In this document: one piece after another, positions 34,498 to 46,652 of the stretch
How the letters are laid out: each line of letters begins with the position of its first letter
Position numbering within the stretch: position 1 is the first letter of the stretch
Assembly: GCA_035524275.1 (NCBI GenBank)
Contig: DATKPC010000146.1
Span: 1-62,159, forward strand
Length of the DNA: 62,159 bases
Source: DATKPC01 sp035524275
GTDB lineage: Bacteria; Pseudomonadota; Gammaproteobacteria; Burkholderiales; Burkholderiaceae_F
Reading direction: 5' to 3'
Notes under the pieces: generated by a model
Seen by the model: only the letters and a program-made list of their open reading frames with translations
What the model was told of the DNA's origin: nothing
Databases searched by the model: none
Program-made: the position numbers and the translations under genes

Positions 34498-37400
34498 GCG
34501 TCGTCCACGGCGAAGGCGGCGCAGCGCGCGACGTCGCCGGCGAGACCACGACGGGTGCCTCGGCCTTCAACATTTCTGAGTGGGCGCTGCGCCACCGTGC
34601 CCTGGTGCTCTACCTGATGGTCGTCGCGGCGCTCCTGGGCGCGCTCGGCTACAGCCGGCTCGGCCAGAGCGAGGACCCGCCGTTCACGTTCAAGGTCATG
34701 GTGATCCGCACCGACTGGCCGGGTGCGACGGCGCGCGAGGTCCAGGCCCAGGTGACCGACGCGATCGAACGCAAGCTGCAGGAAACGCCCCACGTCGATT
34801 TCGTACGCAGCTTTTCGCGGCCGGGGCGCTCGTTCGTGTTCTTCGCGTTGCAGGACTCCGCGCCGTCCTCGGTGGTGCCGGAGACCTGGTACCAGGTGCG
34901 CAAGAAAGTGGGAGACCTCGCCCCGGAGCTGCCGGCCGGCATCCGCGGCCCCTACTTCAACGACGAATTCGGCGACGTCTATGTCAACATCTACGCGCTG
35001 CAGGGCGACGGCTTCACGGCGGCGCAGCTGCACGACTATGCCGAGCGGATACGCGGTGAACTCCTGCGGTTGCCCGACGTCGGCAAGGTCGACCTGCTGG
35101 GCGACCCGCAGCCGACGGTCTACGTCGAGCTCGACGCGGCCCGCCTCGCGCGCCTTGGCGTGACCGCGCGCGACATCGGCGCCGCGCTCGCGCAACGCAA
35201 CGCGATCGTGCCCGCCGGCGTCATCGAGACGCGCGACGACAGGATCTACGTCCGCGCCGGCGAGCCCTGGTCGAGCGCGGCGCAGATCGCCGACACGCAG
35301 CTGGCGGTTGGCGGCCGCACGTTCCGCCTCGGCGACGTCGCGACCGTGACTCGCGCCTACGACGATCCGCCCGGCGACCGGATGCGCTTCGAGGGCAGCC
35401 CGGCGCTCGGCATCGGCGTGACGATGCAGCCGGGCGGCGACGTGATCCAGCTCGGACGCGCGCTTGCCGCGCGGTCCGCGGAGCTCGGCAAGGCGCTGCC
35501 GGCCGGCCTCGCGCTGGGCGAGGTCACGAGCATGCCGAAGGCCGTTGCGCATTCGATCGATGATTTCCTCGAGGCCGTCGCCGAGGCGATCGGCATCGTG
35601 CTGCTCGTCAGCCTCGCCAGTCTCGGGCTCCGGACGGGCCTGATCGTCGTGATTTCGATTCCGTTCGTGCTTGCGGCAACCGCGCTCGTGATGGCGCTGT
35701 CGGGCATCGGCCTGCACAAGGTGTCCCTCGGCACGCTCGTCCTGGCGCTCGGGCTCCTCGTCGACGACGCGATCATTGCGGTGGAGATGATGTCGGTGAA
35801 GCTGGAGCAGGGGTGGGATCGCCTGCGTGCCGCGGCGTTCGCGTACACGAGCACGGCGTTCCCGATGCTCACCGGAACGCTTGTCACGGTGGCCGGCTTC
35901 CTGCCGATCGCGCTCGCGCGTTCCAGCACCGGCGAGTACACCCGATCGATCTTCGAGGTGTCGGCCATCGCGCTCCTGCTGTCGTGGATCGCAGCCGTCG
36001 TCGTCATTCCGCTGCTGGGCTACTACCTCCTTCGCGAAGGCCACCAGCCGCCGGCGCTGCGTGCGCCGAGGGTGCTTCGCCGCCTCCTGCGAATTCCGGA
36101 GCCGGCGCCCACGGTCGAGGCCGGCGCGGATCCGGCGTCCGTCTACGACACGCCGTTCTACCGGCGTCTGCGCGGGTTCATCGCCTGGTGCGTGGCGCGC
36201 CGGGGAATCGTCATCGCAGCGACGCTGCTGCTCTTCGTGCTGGCGCTGGCGGGATTCAGCCGCGTCCCGCAGCAGTTCTTCCCCAGCTCCGGCCGTCCGG
36301 AACTGCTCGTCGACCTCAAGCTGGGCGAAGGCGCGTCGATCGCGGCGACCGACGCCGAAGTACGGCGCCTGGAGGCGATCCTCAAGTCACGCGACGAGGT
36401 GGCGAGCTTCGTCGCTTTCGTCGGAGCCGGCGCGCCGCGCTTCTACCTGCCGCTCGACCAGCAGCTCGCCAATCCGAACTTCGCGCAGTTCATCGTGACG
36501 GCGCGCGACGTCCGTCGTCGGGAGGCCCTCGAGGCGGCGCTCGATCCGATCCTGGCGCGCGAGTTCGGCACGCTGCGTACGCGCGTCAGCCGGCTCGAAA
36601 ACGGCCCGCCGGTCGGGTTCCCGGTGCAGTTCCGCGTCAGCGGCGACGACGTCGCGCAGGTCCGTGCGTACGCCGATCGTGTCGCCGCCATCCTGCGCGC
36701 GGAGCGGCGCGCGCGAAACGTGCAACTCGACTGGGAGGAGATGGGCCTGCGGACCGTGCGGCTCGACCTCGACGACGCCGCGCTGCGCCGAGTCGGCTTG
36801 TCGCGCGCCGATGTCGGCGATTTCCTTCGCGCGGCGATTTCGGGGACGACGACGACGCAGTTCCGCGAGCGCGAACGCGGGGTCGATGTCGTGCTGCGCG
36901 CGCCGCGCTCGGAGCGCACCGACCCGGCGGCGCTCGGCCGCCTCGCCGTGCCGATCGGCGGCGGGCGTTCGATACCGCTCGCGCAGCTCGGGTCGATCCA
37001 GCCGGACGTCGAGTACGGCGTGGTCTGGACCCGCGACCGGCAACCGACGATGACCGTCGAAAGCGACGTCGTCCCCGGAGCGCAGGGCATCGACGTCACG
37101 CTGGCGGTCGACCGCGAGCTGGCGGCCGTCCGCGGCGATCTTCCGCTCGGCTACCGGATCGAGATCGGCGGCGCCGTGGAGAACAGCCAGAAGGCGCAGG
37201 CGTCGATCAACGCGCAGATGCCGCTGATGGTCCTCGCGGTGCTGACGCTGCTGATGATCCAGCTGCAAAGCTTCTCGCGCGTCGTGCTGGTCGTTCTCAC
37301 CGCGCCGCTGGGCCTGATCGGCGTCGTGCCGTCGTTGCTCGCTTTCGGCCAGCCGTTCGGATTCGTCGCGCTGCTCGGCACGATCGCGATGTTCGGGATC

Positions 37401-37703
37401 ATCATGCGCAATTCGGTGATCCTGGTGGACCAGATCGAGCGCGACATCCGCGGCGGGCTGTCGCGGCTCGACGCGATCGTCGGCGCCACCGTCCGGCGTT
37501 TCCGGCCGATCGCGCTGACGGCCGCCGCCGCCGTGCTGGCGCTGATCCCGCTGCTGCGCAACGACTTCTTCGGCCCGATGGCCACGGCGTTGATGGGCGG
37601 CATAACGATCGCGACCGTGCTGACGCTGTTCTTCCTGCCGGCCTTGTACGCGGCGTGGTTCCGCGTCCCGGCACACGCTGCCCACGGGGAGGCTCGCCGA
37701 TGA
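34494..37703 (+). CDS. RND efflux inner-membrane pump (AcrB/HAE family)
   Basis: A 1069-residue proton-driven RND transporter. The start FNISEWALRHRALVLYLMVV, the porter-domain sequences QSEDPPFTFKVMVIRTDWPG and EVQAQVTDAIERKL, and twelve predicted membrane segments are all present. The essential proton-relay Asp pair in TM4 is intact (LALGLLVDDAIIAVEM), and TM10-12 show FGIIMRNSVILVDQIE. It forms a tripartite pump with the adjoining genes. The substrate class is not readable, but the sequence lies nearer the multidrug than the metal branch, since it has no Met/His-rich sites. Confidence 0.94.
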   Translation: MSVVHGEGGAARDVAGETTTGASAFNISEWALRHRALVLYLMVVAALLGALGYSRLGQSEDPPFTFKVMVIRTDWPGATAREVQAQVTDAIERKLQETPHVDFVRSFSRPGRSFVFFALQDSAPSSVVPETWYQVRKKVGDLAPELPAGIRGPYFNDEFGDVYVNIYALQGDGFTAAQLHDYAERIRGELLRLPDVGKVDLLGDPQPTVYVELDAARLARLGVTARDIGAALAQRNAIVPAGVIETRDDRIYVRAGEPWSSAAQIADTQLAVGGRTFRLGDVATVTRAYDDPPGDRMRFEGSPALGIGVTMQPGGDVIQLGRALAARSAELGKALPAGLALGEVTSMPKAVAHSIDDFLEAVAEAIGIVLLVSLASLGLRTGLIVVISIPFVLAATALVMALSGIGLHKVSLGTLVLALGLLVDDAIIAVEMMSVKLEQGWDRLRAAAFAYTSTAFPMLTGTLVTVAGFLPIALARSSTGEYTRSIFEVSAIALLLSWIAAVVVIPLLGYYLLREGHQPPALRAPRVLRRLLRIPEPAPTVEAGADPASVYDTPFYRRLRGFIAWCVARRGIVIAATLLLFVLALAGFSRVPQQFFPSSGRPELLVDLKLGEGASIAATDAEVRRLEAILKSRDEVASFVAFVGAGAPRFYLPLDQQLANPNFAQFIVTARDVRRREALEAALDPILAREFGTLRTRVSRLENGPPVGFPVQFRVSGDDVAQVRAYADRVAAILRAERRARNVQLDWEEMGLRTVRLDLDDAALRRVGLSRADVGDFLRAAISGTTTTQFRERERGVDVVLRAPRSERTDPAALGRLAVPIGGGRSIPLAQLGSIQPDVEYGVVWTRDRQPTMTVESDVVPGAQGIDVTLAVDRELAAVRGDLPLGYRIEIGGAVENSQKAQASINAQMPLMVLAVLTLLMIQLQSFSRVVLVVLTAPLGLIGVVPSLLAFGQPFGFVALLGTIAMFGIIMRNSVILVDQIERDIRGGLSRLDAIVGATVRRFRPIALTAAAAVLALIPLLRNDFFGPMATALMGGITIATVLTLFFLPALYAAWFRVPAHAAHGEARR

Positions 37704-39259
37704 ACCTGCCGACACCGTTCGGTTCGACGAGTCGTCGCGAGGCGCGTCGTGCCACGTGGCGCCGGGCCTTTCCAGTCGCGGCCTCCGTGGCGCTGTCGCT
37801 CGCCGTGGCGTCCTGTGCCGTGGGACCCGACTTCAAGCGGCCGCAACCGCCGTTGCCCGGCGGCCCGCAGGTCGGCCCGGATGCCTTGCCGCGCGAGGCC
37901 GGCGTGGCGTCGGGAACGCAGCGCTTCGTCGCGGACGCGGTCGCCGGGCCGCGATGGTGGAAGCGCTTCGGCAGCGCGCCGCTCGACGCTCTCGTCGACG
38001 AGGGGCTTGCCAACAGCCCTGACGTTCGGGCGTCGCGCAACGCGCTGCAGAGGGCGCGCGACGTCCTCGAGGCGGAGCAGGGGCTCGCGCGCTGGCCCAG
38101 CGTGGACCTGCAACTCCAGCCGGCGCGCCAGCGGGCCTTGAATCTTCCGGGCTTCAGCCCGCCGACGGTGATGTACGACACCTACGCCGCCGTGGTGTCG
38201 GTCGGCTATACGTTCGACCTCTTCGGCGGCGAGCGGCGCGCGAACGAGGCCTACGCCGCCGACGCCGATACGCGCGCCGCGGAATTCGACGCGACGCGCC
38301 TGGCGCTGGCGTCCAACATCGCGGCCACCGCGATCCAGTCCGCCGCGTTGGCGCGCCGGATCCAGGTCGCGAACGACGCCGAGCACGCCGCCGCCGATGT
38401 CCTGGACGCCGCGGAGCGCCGGCGTGCGCTCGGTCGCAGCGGGGATGCGGCCGTCGCGGCGGCGAGGCGCAACCTGCAAGCGCAGCGCACGGCGCTGCCG
38501 CAACTGCGATCGGCTCACCATCGCGCGCGCGCCGCGCTGGCCGTGCTCCTGGGCCGCACGCCCGACCGGGCGCCGCCGGATGTCGACTTCGATAGCCTGT
38601 CGCTGCCGTCCGACCTGCCCCTCGTCGTGCCGGCCGACGTCGTGCGGCAGCGGCCGGACGTTGCCGCCGCCGAGGCCCGCCTGCACGCCGCGACGGCGCG
38701 ATACGGTGCGGCGATCGCGAACCTCTATCCTCAGATCCAATTGAGCGCCGACTGGGGGCGCGAGTCGTACCACTATGCCGACCTGTTCAGCGGCCCTTCG
38801 GCGGTCTGGCGCATCGCCGCCAGCCTGACGCAGCCGCTGTTCCGCGGCGGCGCGCTCGAGGCGGCCCGGCGTGCCGCGGGGCTCGACCAGGACAGCACGC
38901 TGGCCGCCTACGTCGGCACCGTGCTGCAGGCGCTGCGCGCCGTTGCCGACGCGCAGCAGGCGCTGGTCGAGGACGCCGCCGCTGCCGACGCGGCGACCGG
39001 CGTCGCGGCGGCGTCGGCTGACCTGCTGGCGATCGATGCGAAGCGCCAGGGGCTGGGCGCCCTTCCGGAGGCGACATTGAGCGTCGACCGGCAACAATGG
39101 CTCGCCGACGAGGGGGCGCGGATCGCGGCCAGCGCCGTACGCTACGTCGATACCGTGGCGTACCTGCAGGCGCTGAGCGGCCGCGAAGCGCTTCGGGAAG
39201 CCGCAGACGCGGCCGGCGGCGGTCCGCACGCCGGGCATGACCCGGTCGCCGGGAGTTGA
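37700..39259 (+). CDS. RND efflux outer-membrane channel (NodT/OprM family)
   Basis: A 519-residue TolC-like outer-membrane lipoprotein. The lipobox LAVASC is followed by AVGPDFKRPQPPLP, the typical start of NodT/OprM proteins. Later come WWKRFGSAPLDALVDEGLAN, the DLFGGERRANEAYAA strand and the second repeat with VRQRPDVAAAEARLHAATA. The ATG at 37700 overlaps the pump gene by four bases. The very long open frame upstream of it is the shadow of the pump gene. A sigma-32-type promoter for clpB overlaps its last codons. Confidence 0.93.
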   Translation: MNLPTPFGSTSRREARRATWRRAFPVAASVALSLAVASCAVGPDFKRPQPPLPGGPQVGPDALPREAGVASGTQRFVADAVAGPRWWKRFGSAPLDALVDEGLANSPDVRASRNALQRARDVLEAEQGLARWPSVDLQLQPARQRALNLPGFSPPTVMYDTYAAVVSVGYTFDLFGGERRANEAYAADADTRAAEFDATRLALASNIAATAIQSAALARRIQVANDAEHAAADVLDAAERRRALGRSGDAAVAAARRNLQAQRTALPQLRSAHHRARAALAVLLGRTPDRAPPDVDFDSLSLPSDLPLVVPADVVRQRPDVAAAEARLHAATARYGAAIANLYPQIQLSADWGRESYHYADLFSGPSAVWRIAASLTQPLFRGGALEAARRAAGLDQDSTLAAYVGTVLQALRAVADAQQALVEDAAAADAATGVAAASADLLAIDAKRQGLGALPEATLSVDRQQWLADEGARIAASAVRYVDTVAYLQALSGREALREAADAAGGGPHAGHDPVAGS

Positions 39260-39282
39260 AATCGGTCCTCCGGTCCCCAACT
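39255..39282 (+). promoter_or_regulatory. Sigma-32 (RpoH) heat-shock promoter of clpB
   Basis: GTTGAAA (39255-39261), a 13-base spacer and CCCCAACT (39275-39282) match the RpoH consensus CTTGAAA-N13-CCCCATNT closely. It ends 45 bases before the clpB ATG. The -35 box includes the stop codon of the efflux channel gene. Confidence 0.85.
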
Positions 39283-39327
39283 ACCGTCTCGACGAGGCCT
39301 CGTGGCCGATAGACGACGGAGCGGCGG

Positions 39328-41910
<2,583 letters not shown>

Positions 41911-41928
41911 CGCCCCGGGCGCCAACGA

Positions 41929-41969
41929 CCGGCGGCGAATGCCCCGAATAGCGGGGCATTCGCCGCCGG
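41929..41969 (+). terminator. 18-bp perfect hairpin after clpB
   Basis: CCGGCGGCGAATGCCCCG (41929-41946), loop AATAG and its exact complement (41952-41969). The flank after it is AACCGTGTTTCAGTTT, T-rich but without a direct T-run. It is probably the clpB terminator, though it may act as a 3'-end stabiliser instead. Confidence 0.7.
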
Positions 41970-42100
41970 AACCGTGTTTCAGTTTCCCTTCGCCGGGCCG
42001 ATTTCTCGCTTATGGCGAAAAATCGGCTTCGACGACGCGTACCTGCCGGCTCCGGCTGGCACCTCGACGTCCGCGTGACGGCGCGCAGCGGCCTGCGGCC

Positions 42101-45100
42101 ATGAAGCAGGTCCTTGCGCTGCTGCGAAGCGCCCTGGGCCGGCGGATGCTCGCCTATTTCGCGGCCGCCGCGTTGCTGCCCATCGTCGTGCTCGCGGCCG
42201 TCGTCTATCACAGCGTGGCGACGTCGATGCTCGCCGCGCATGACCGGCAGCTCGCGGCTGCGGGCCGCTCGTATGGGCTGACCGTGCTCGGACGGGTCGC
42301 ATCGGTCGATGCCTTGCTGCATGCGGCGCTGGTTCCGGGTGCGCCGGTGCACGAGGCGCAGCGTTCGCTCGCCGGCCATATCGGCAACGAACTCGACGGC
42401 GTCGCGCGGCTCGGGACCGACGGCCATGCCATCGCGCGTGACGGCGAACTGGGCGCATTGCCGGATTTCGACGACGACACGCGCGCGCAACTGGCCGCCG
42501 GGCAAACCGTGGCGCTCGTCGCCGAGCCCGGCTCGGGCCTCGCCTCCCGGCGCGTGCTCGGCGCGGAAGCCCGCCGCGTGGTGCTGGTTCGGCGATTCAC
42601 GATTCCGGGCGAGGATGCGGAGTACATCGCGGCGGCATTGCGACCGAGCTACGTCGCCGGAGACACTGCGGCCGCCAGGGACCTGACGCAGTTCGCCCTG
42701 CTGATCGGCGGGCGGGTCGTCGCGGGCGCCGCGAACGCGGCTTCGGTGCCGGCGCTTGCGGCCGGTGCGCCGGCGGGGCAGGAATCGGCGACGTCCTGGG
42801 AACTGGGCCGCGTCGCGATGCGGGCCCTGTCGGTCTCGGTCGCCGCGACGCCGATCGTGTCGCCGGAGAACTGGAGCGTCGTCGGGATGGTTCCGGAGCG
42901 CCAGGCGCTGATGCCGTGGCGGATGTTGCAGCTGCAGTTCGTCGCGGTGGCTGCCGGCATCCTGCTCGTCGTCATCGTGCTCGGCGCCCGCCACAGCGCG
43001 CGCATCGTGCATCGGCTGGAGGGCCTGCTGCAGGGAACCCGGCGCATCGCGAAGCAGGATTTCACGACCGAAATGCAGGTCGACGGTCGCGACGAGATGG
43101 CGCAGTTGGGCGCCTCGTTCAACGAGATGGCGCGCGGCATCGGGCGCCATTTCGCGACGCTGAACGTGTTGTCGCAGATCGACCAGACGATCCTCACGAA
43201 GCTCGACGTCGGCGAAGTCGTCAAGAACGCGCTGCGCTGCGTCCGCTACGTCACCGGTGTCGACGTCGCGATCCTCGGCCTGTTCGAAAGCGGCGCGGTC
43301 GACACGATGCGGATCTACCTGTTGCGCAAGGGCGGTCGCAACCAGGTCGAACGGAGCAAGATCGCCCTGCCGGGCCCGATTCGCGCGCGCATCCAGCGGC
43401 TCGAGGCGCAGTGGCTGCCGGAGCCGCCGCTGCCGCTCGATTTCGTCGACAAGCTGCGCGAACTCGACAAGGTGGAGCATTTCTGGCCGCAGCCGATCCT
43501 GCGTGACGACCGGGTCTGGGGCGTGATGGTGCTGGCGAGCGGCACCGCGCAGGCACTGTCGACCGAACAGCACGCGCTGCTCGCCGGCGTGACCGACCGC
43601 CTTGTCGTGGCCTTCTCGACCGTCGAGCGCGACCGCAAACTGCACACGATGGCCCATGTCGATGCACTGACGGGACTGCCGAACCGCGCGTCGATGCTGA
43701 CGCTGCTGGCGCAGGAGTTGTCGCACGCGCACCGCAGCAAGCTCAACGTCGGCGTGCTGTTCCTGGACCTGGATCGATTCAAGCAGGCGAACGACACGCT
43801 GGGCCACGCCGTCGGCGACGTCCTCCTGCAACACGCCGCGGAACGCATCAAGCGCAACGTGCGCGAAGGCGACACCGTCGCGCGCCTCGGCGGTGACGAG
43901 TTCACGGTGGTGCTCGGCAACCTGGCGTCGGTGCGCGACGCCGGCAACGTCGCGCGGCAACTGATCAAGGCGCTGTCGCGGCCGTTCGAGATCGAAGGGC
44001 ACACCATCTACGTCGGCGCCAGCGTCGGCATCGCGATCTATCCGAACGACGGAATCGACGGCGCGGACCTGCTCAAGAAGGCGGACACCGCGATGTACCG
44101 GGCGAAGGACGAGGGGCGCAACCGCTTCGCCTACTACGAGGAGAAGATGAACGTCGAGGCGCGACGTCGAGCCGCGCTCGACCGCGAGTTGCGCCAGGCG
44201 CTGGAGCGCTGCGAATTCGTCCTGAACTACCAGCCGCAGATCGACCTGCGGACGGGCCGCGTCTGCGCCGTCGAAGCGCTCGTGCGCTGGCAGCATCCGG
44301 AGCAGGGCCTCCTCTATCCGGGAGCGTTCATCCCGTTCGCGGAGGAAAGCGGGCTCATTCCGGAGATCGGCGCCTGGATCATGCGCGAGGCGTGCCTGCA
44401 GCACCAGCGCTGGCGCCTGGGCGGCATCCCGATCCCGCGCGTTGCCGTGAACGTCTCGATCGCGCAGCTAAGGCGCTCGAACTTCGAACGGAACGTTCAC
44501 TACCTGTTGGGTCTCGCGCAGATGCCGCCCGAGAGCCTGGAAATCGAGGTCACGGAATCGATGTTCCTGGAGGGCGGGCGCGCCGCCACCGACGCCCTGC
44601 ATGCCCTCGTTCGCGCCGGTGTCCAGGTGTCGATCGACGATTTCGGAACCGGCTATTCGTCGTTCGGCTACCTCAAGACCCTGCCGGCGTCGATCCTCAA
44701 GCTCGACAAGAGCTTCGTCGTCGATGCGACCGAGGGCAGCGACGCCGGGATGATCGTCGCGGCGATGATCAATCTTGCGCATACGCTGCGCAAGGAAGTC
44801 GTCGCCGAAGGCGTTGAACGCGAGGAGCAACTCGAATTCCTCCGCCGCCTCGGTTGCGACAAGGTGCAGGGCTACCTGTTCTGTCGGCCGATGGGGCCGG
44901 ACGACATCGCCGCCTATGCCTTGCAGCGCAGCGCCGCCGCCGACCTCCAGGCTGTCGTCGCGGCGGCTTCCGTCGAAGCACGGGTCGGCGAGATTCCGGT
45001 CGATGTTCGGCCGCCGGGCGAAACGCCGCAGGCTGGCGCCGATCCTGAGCGTGCGCCGGAGCCTCCGGAGGCCTTCGCGCAGCAGGAGACCGTCGAGCCG

Positions 45101-45247
45101 ACCGCCGACGAGGTCGTGGCCGTCGTCATCGACGCCGAGCCGCAGGCGAAGCGTCGCTCGCGGTCGCCCCGATCGGCGCGCGCCCCGGAATCGGCGCCTC
45201 GAACGCGCCGACGGAAGCCGGGCGCGGAAGCACCTTCGACGTCGTAG
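42101..45247 (+). CDS. Membrane GGDEF-EAL cyclic-di-GMP signalling protein (HAMP-GAF)
   Basis: A 1048-residue sensor. TM1 (about 16-37) and TM2 (about 279-301) enclose a periplasmic sensing region. A HAMP linker (HRLEGLLQGTRRIAKQDF), a GAF domain (about 370-510), a GGDEF domain and an EAL domain follow. The cyclase motif GGDEF is at 597-601, and the inhibitory I-site REGD lies five residues before it. The EAL site has EALVRW (Glu725), VNVSIAQLR, EVTESMF, IDDFGTGYSS, KLDKSFV and EGVER, all intact. Both activities look possible. A disordered Arg/Pro-rich tail ends the protein. The ligand is unknown. Confidence 0.92.
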   Translation: MKQVLALLRSALGRRMLAYFAAAALLPIVVLAAVVYHSVATSMLAAHDRQLAAAGRSYGLTVLGRVASVDALLHAALVPGAPVHEAQRSLAGHIGNELDGVARLGTDGHAIARDGELGALPDFDDDTRAQLAAGQTVALVAEPGSGLASRRVLGAEARRVVLVRRFTIPGEDAEYIAAALRPSYVAGDTAAARDLTQFALLIGGRVVAGAANAASVPALAAGAPAGQESATSWELGRVAMRALSVSVAATPIVSPENWSVVGMVPERQALMPWRMLQLQFVAVAAGILLVVIVLGARHSARIVHRLEGLLQGTRRIAKQDFTTEMQVDGRDEMAQLGASFNEMARGIGRHFATLNVLSQIDQTILTKLDVGEVVKNALRCVRYVTGVDVAILGLFESGAVDTMRIYLLRKGGRNQVERSKIALPGPIRARIQRLEAQWLPEPPLPLDFVDKLRELDKVEHFWPQPILRDDRVWGVMVLASGTAQALSTEQHALLAGVTDRLVVAFSTVERDRKLHTMAHVDALTGLPNRASMLTLLAQELSHAHRSKLNVGVLFLDLDRFKQANDTLGHAVGDVLLQHAAERIKRNVREGDTVARLGGDEFTVVLGNLASVRDAGNVARQLIKALSRPFEIEGHTIYVGASVGIAIYPNDGIDGADLLKKADTAMYRAKDEGRNRFAYYEEKMNVEARRRAALDRELRQALERCEFVLNYQPQIDLRTGRVCAVEALVRWQHPEQGLLYPGAFIPFAEESGLIPEIGAWIMREACLQHQRWRLGGIPIPRVAVNVSIAQLRRSNFERNVHYLLGLAQMPPESLEIEVTESMFLEGGRAATDALHALVRAGVQVSIDDFGTGYSSFGYLKTLPASILKLDKSFVVDATEGSDAGMIVAAMINLAHTLRKEVVAEGVEREEQLEFLRRLGCDKVQGYLFCRPMGPDDIAAYALQRSAAADLQAVVAAASVEARVGEIPVDVRPPGETPQAGADPERAPEPPEAFAQQETVEPTADEVVAVVIDAEPQAKRRSRSPRSARAPESAPRTRRRKPGAEAPSTS

Positions 45248-45280
45248 GGGTGGGGGAGAGGGGCGCCGCGCAGGCTCCTA

Positions 45281-45300
45281 CGTGGCGGCCGCCCGCCACG
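45281..45300. terminator. Small hairpin between convergent genes
   Basis: CGTGGCGG, loop CCGC, CCGCCACG: an 8-bp stem between the GGDEF-EAL and DUF2863 genes. No T-run follows on either strand. It could be a weak bidirectional stop. Confidence 0.35.
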
Positions 45301-46491
45301 TCAATGTAGCGGTGCGGCAGGCTGCTCGTCCGCGTCGTCCGGCGGCTCGGAATGGACCGCGTGGCCGCTGGCGTTCGGAAACAGCGGCGCGCCGCAGTCG
45401 TCGCAATACTCCATCGGGAAATGCTGCGCGTGCGCAACGATCTGCGTCACCCCCAGGCGGCGCAGCGTCGCCTCGATTTCTTCCTGCGCGCGTTCCTCGT
45501 CGTCGCCCAGCAGCGGCCAGACGACGCCCTCGATCACACCGTCGTCCTCGCCGTTCAGGCCAATGCCGATGCGGATCTCGGCGCTGCCCGCTTCCCGCTT
45601 TTCCTCGAACAGGCCCGTCGTGGCCTGCAGGCGCGGCGGGTCGAGTTCGTAGGCGAGTTTCAGGTACGCGATGGCGGCCTCGAGCGAGAACTCGCGCAGG
45701 TCGCGATCGGCCTGGCGAAGTGCGGCATGGAACGGCTGCGGCGCCAGAACGCGGAACCGGCAACCTGTCATGTTCGGACCCAGGATCGACGTCGCCTGCG
45801 TCGTGAACGCCTCCAGAGCGGAGATCTTTGCGTCCGGATCCACGCCGGTCTCCTGCCAGTGGAACAGCGGCGTACCCTGCGGCACGACCAGCGCGGCCAG
45901 GAGGTAGCGCGTATCGGCCAGCATCGCGATCGGCTCCCGCAACGACTTCGCGTCGATCTTCAGCGCGTGGCGTTCCGCCGCAGCGGCGAACAGGCGGTTC
46001 GCGACGTCGTAGACCTCGCCCAGCGATTCCGGCAACTGGTCGATCGAGAACAGCGTGTCGGCCACCGCGATGCGCGCGCCGCGGGCGGCCAGGTGCGCGC
46101 CGACCTGCACGCCGATGTTCTCGATGAGGGAAGGGCTGAGCGCGGCGGCAGGCAGACGGTAGCGCGACCATGCGAGCAGTGGCAGGGCGATCAGCAGCGC
46201 GTCGTGCGGTTTTCCATCGATCTCGACCGATGCGCTCTCGGCGCACGATTCGGCGAGGTCCGCAAGATCGTCGTAGGCGCGACTGTCGCTACGCGCGAGT
46301 TCCTCGAGCGCCGCGTCGATCCCGCCGTCGAAGCCGCGCGCGAGGCGGTCGTTGATCAATTCGACGAGGCGCCGCTCCCAGATGCGGTCCTCGAGCCGGG
46401 TTCCGGATTCGGAGAGGCGCCGCGCCAGCTTGGCGAGCGTCTCGGCGTCACCGCCGTGCCGGGCGCGGGAAATGAATCGGTTGCGGCGCAT
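45301..46491 (-). CDS. DUF2863 family protein
   Basis: A 396-residue cytoplasmic protein resembling the betaproteobacterial DUF2863 family. It starts MRRNRFISRARHGGDAETLA and contains WERRLVELINDRLARG, KPHDALLIALPLLAWSRYRL and EYCDDCGAPLFPNASGHAVH. The CDDC pair and the following histidine could bind a metal, which is inference. The function is unknown. The ATG at 46491 has AAGGAAGG upstream. Forty-one further codons are open before it, but they lack family-like residues. It is a single gene between convergent and divergent neighbours. Confidence 0.8.
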   Translation of the reverse strand: MRRNRFISRARHGGDAETLAKLARRLSESGTRLEDRIWERRLVELINDRLARGFDGGIDAALEELARSDSRAYDDLADLAESCAESASVEIDGKPHDALLIALPLLAWSRYRLPAAALSPSLIENIGVQVGAHLAARGARIAVADTLFSIDQLPESLGEVYDVANRLFAAAAERHALKIDAKSLREPIAMLADTRYLLAALVVPQGTPLFHWQETGVDPDAKISALEAFTTQATSILGPNMTGCRFRVLAPQPFHAALRQADRDLREFSLEAAIAYLKLAYELDPPRLQATTGLFEEKREAGSAEIRIGIGLNGEDDGVIEGVVWPLLGDDEERAQEEIEATLRRLGVTQIVAHAQHFPMEYCDDCGAPLFPNASGHAVHSEPPDDADEQPAAPLH

Positions 46492-46652
46492 CGGCCTTCC
46501 TTGCGTGGACAAGCGTGCATTATCCCATCCCGCCGCGTCATTCCTGCACGGACGCGGCGGCGCCAGGCTCCGGACGCGAGGAGGGACGACTGCTAGATTC
46601 GTCGCCACATCCATTCCGCCACCGGAGCGTGGCCTTGATCGAGGACGCTGCC

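Noticed and set aside
35813..37699. Long in-frame extension of the outer-membrane channel gene through the pump gene
   Set aside because: The real protein begins with a lipoprotein signal at 37700. Upstream residues are a shifted-frame reading of the pump.
37151..39280. A 709-codon minus-strand open frame opposite the channel gene
   Set aside because: It is an antisense shadow of the channel gene, which has a full signal peptide and family motifs.
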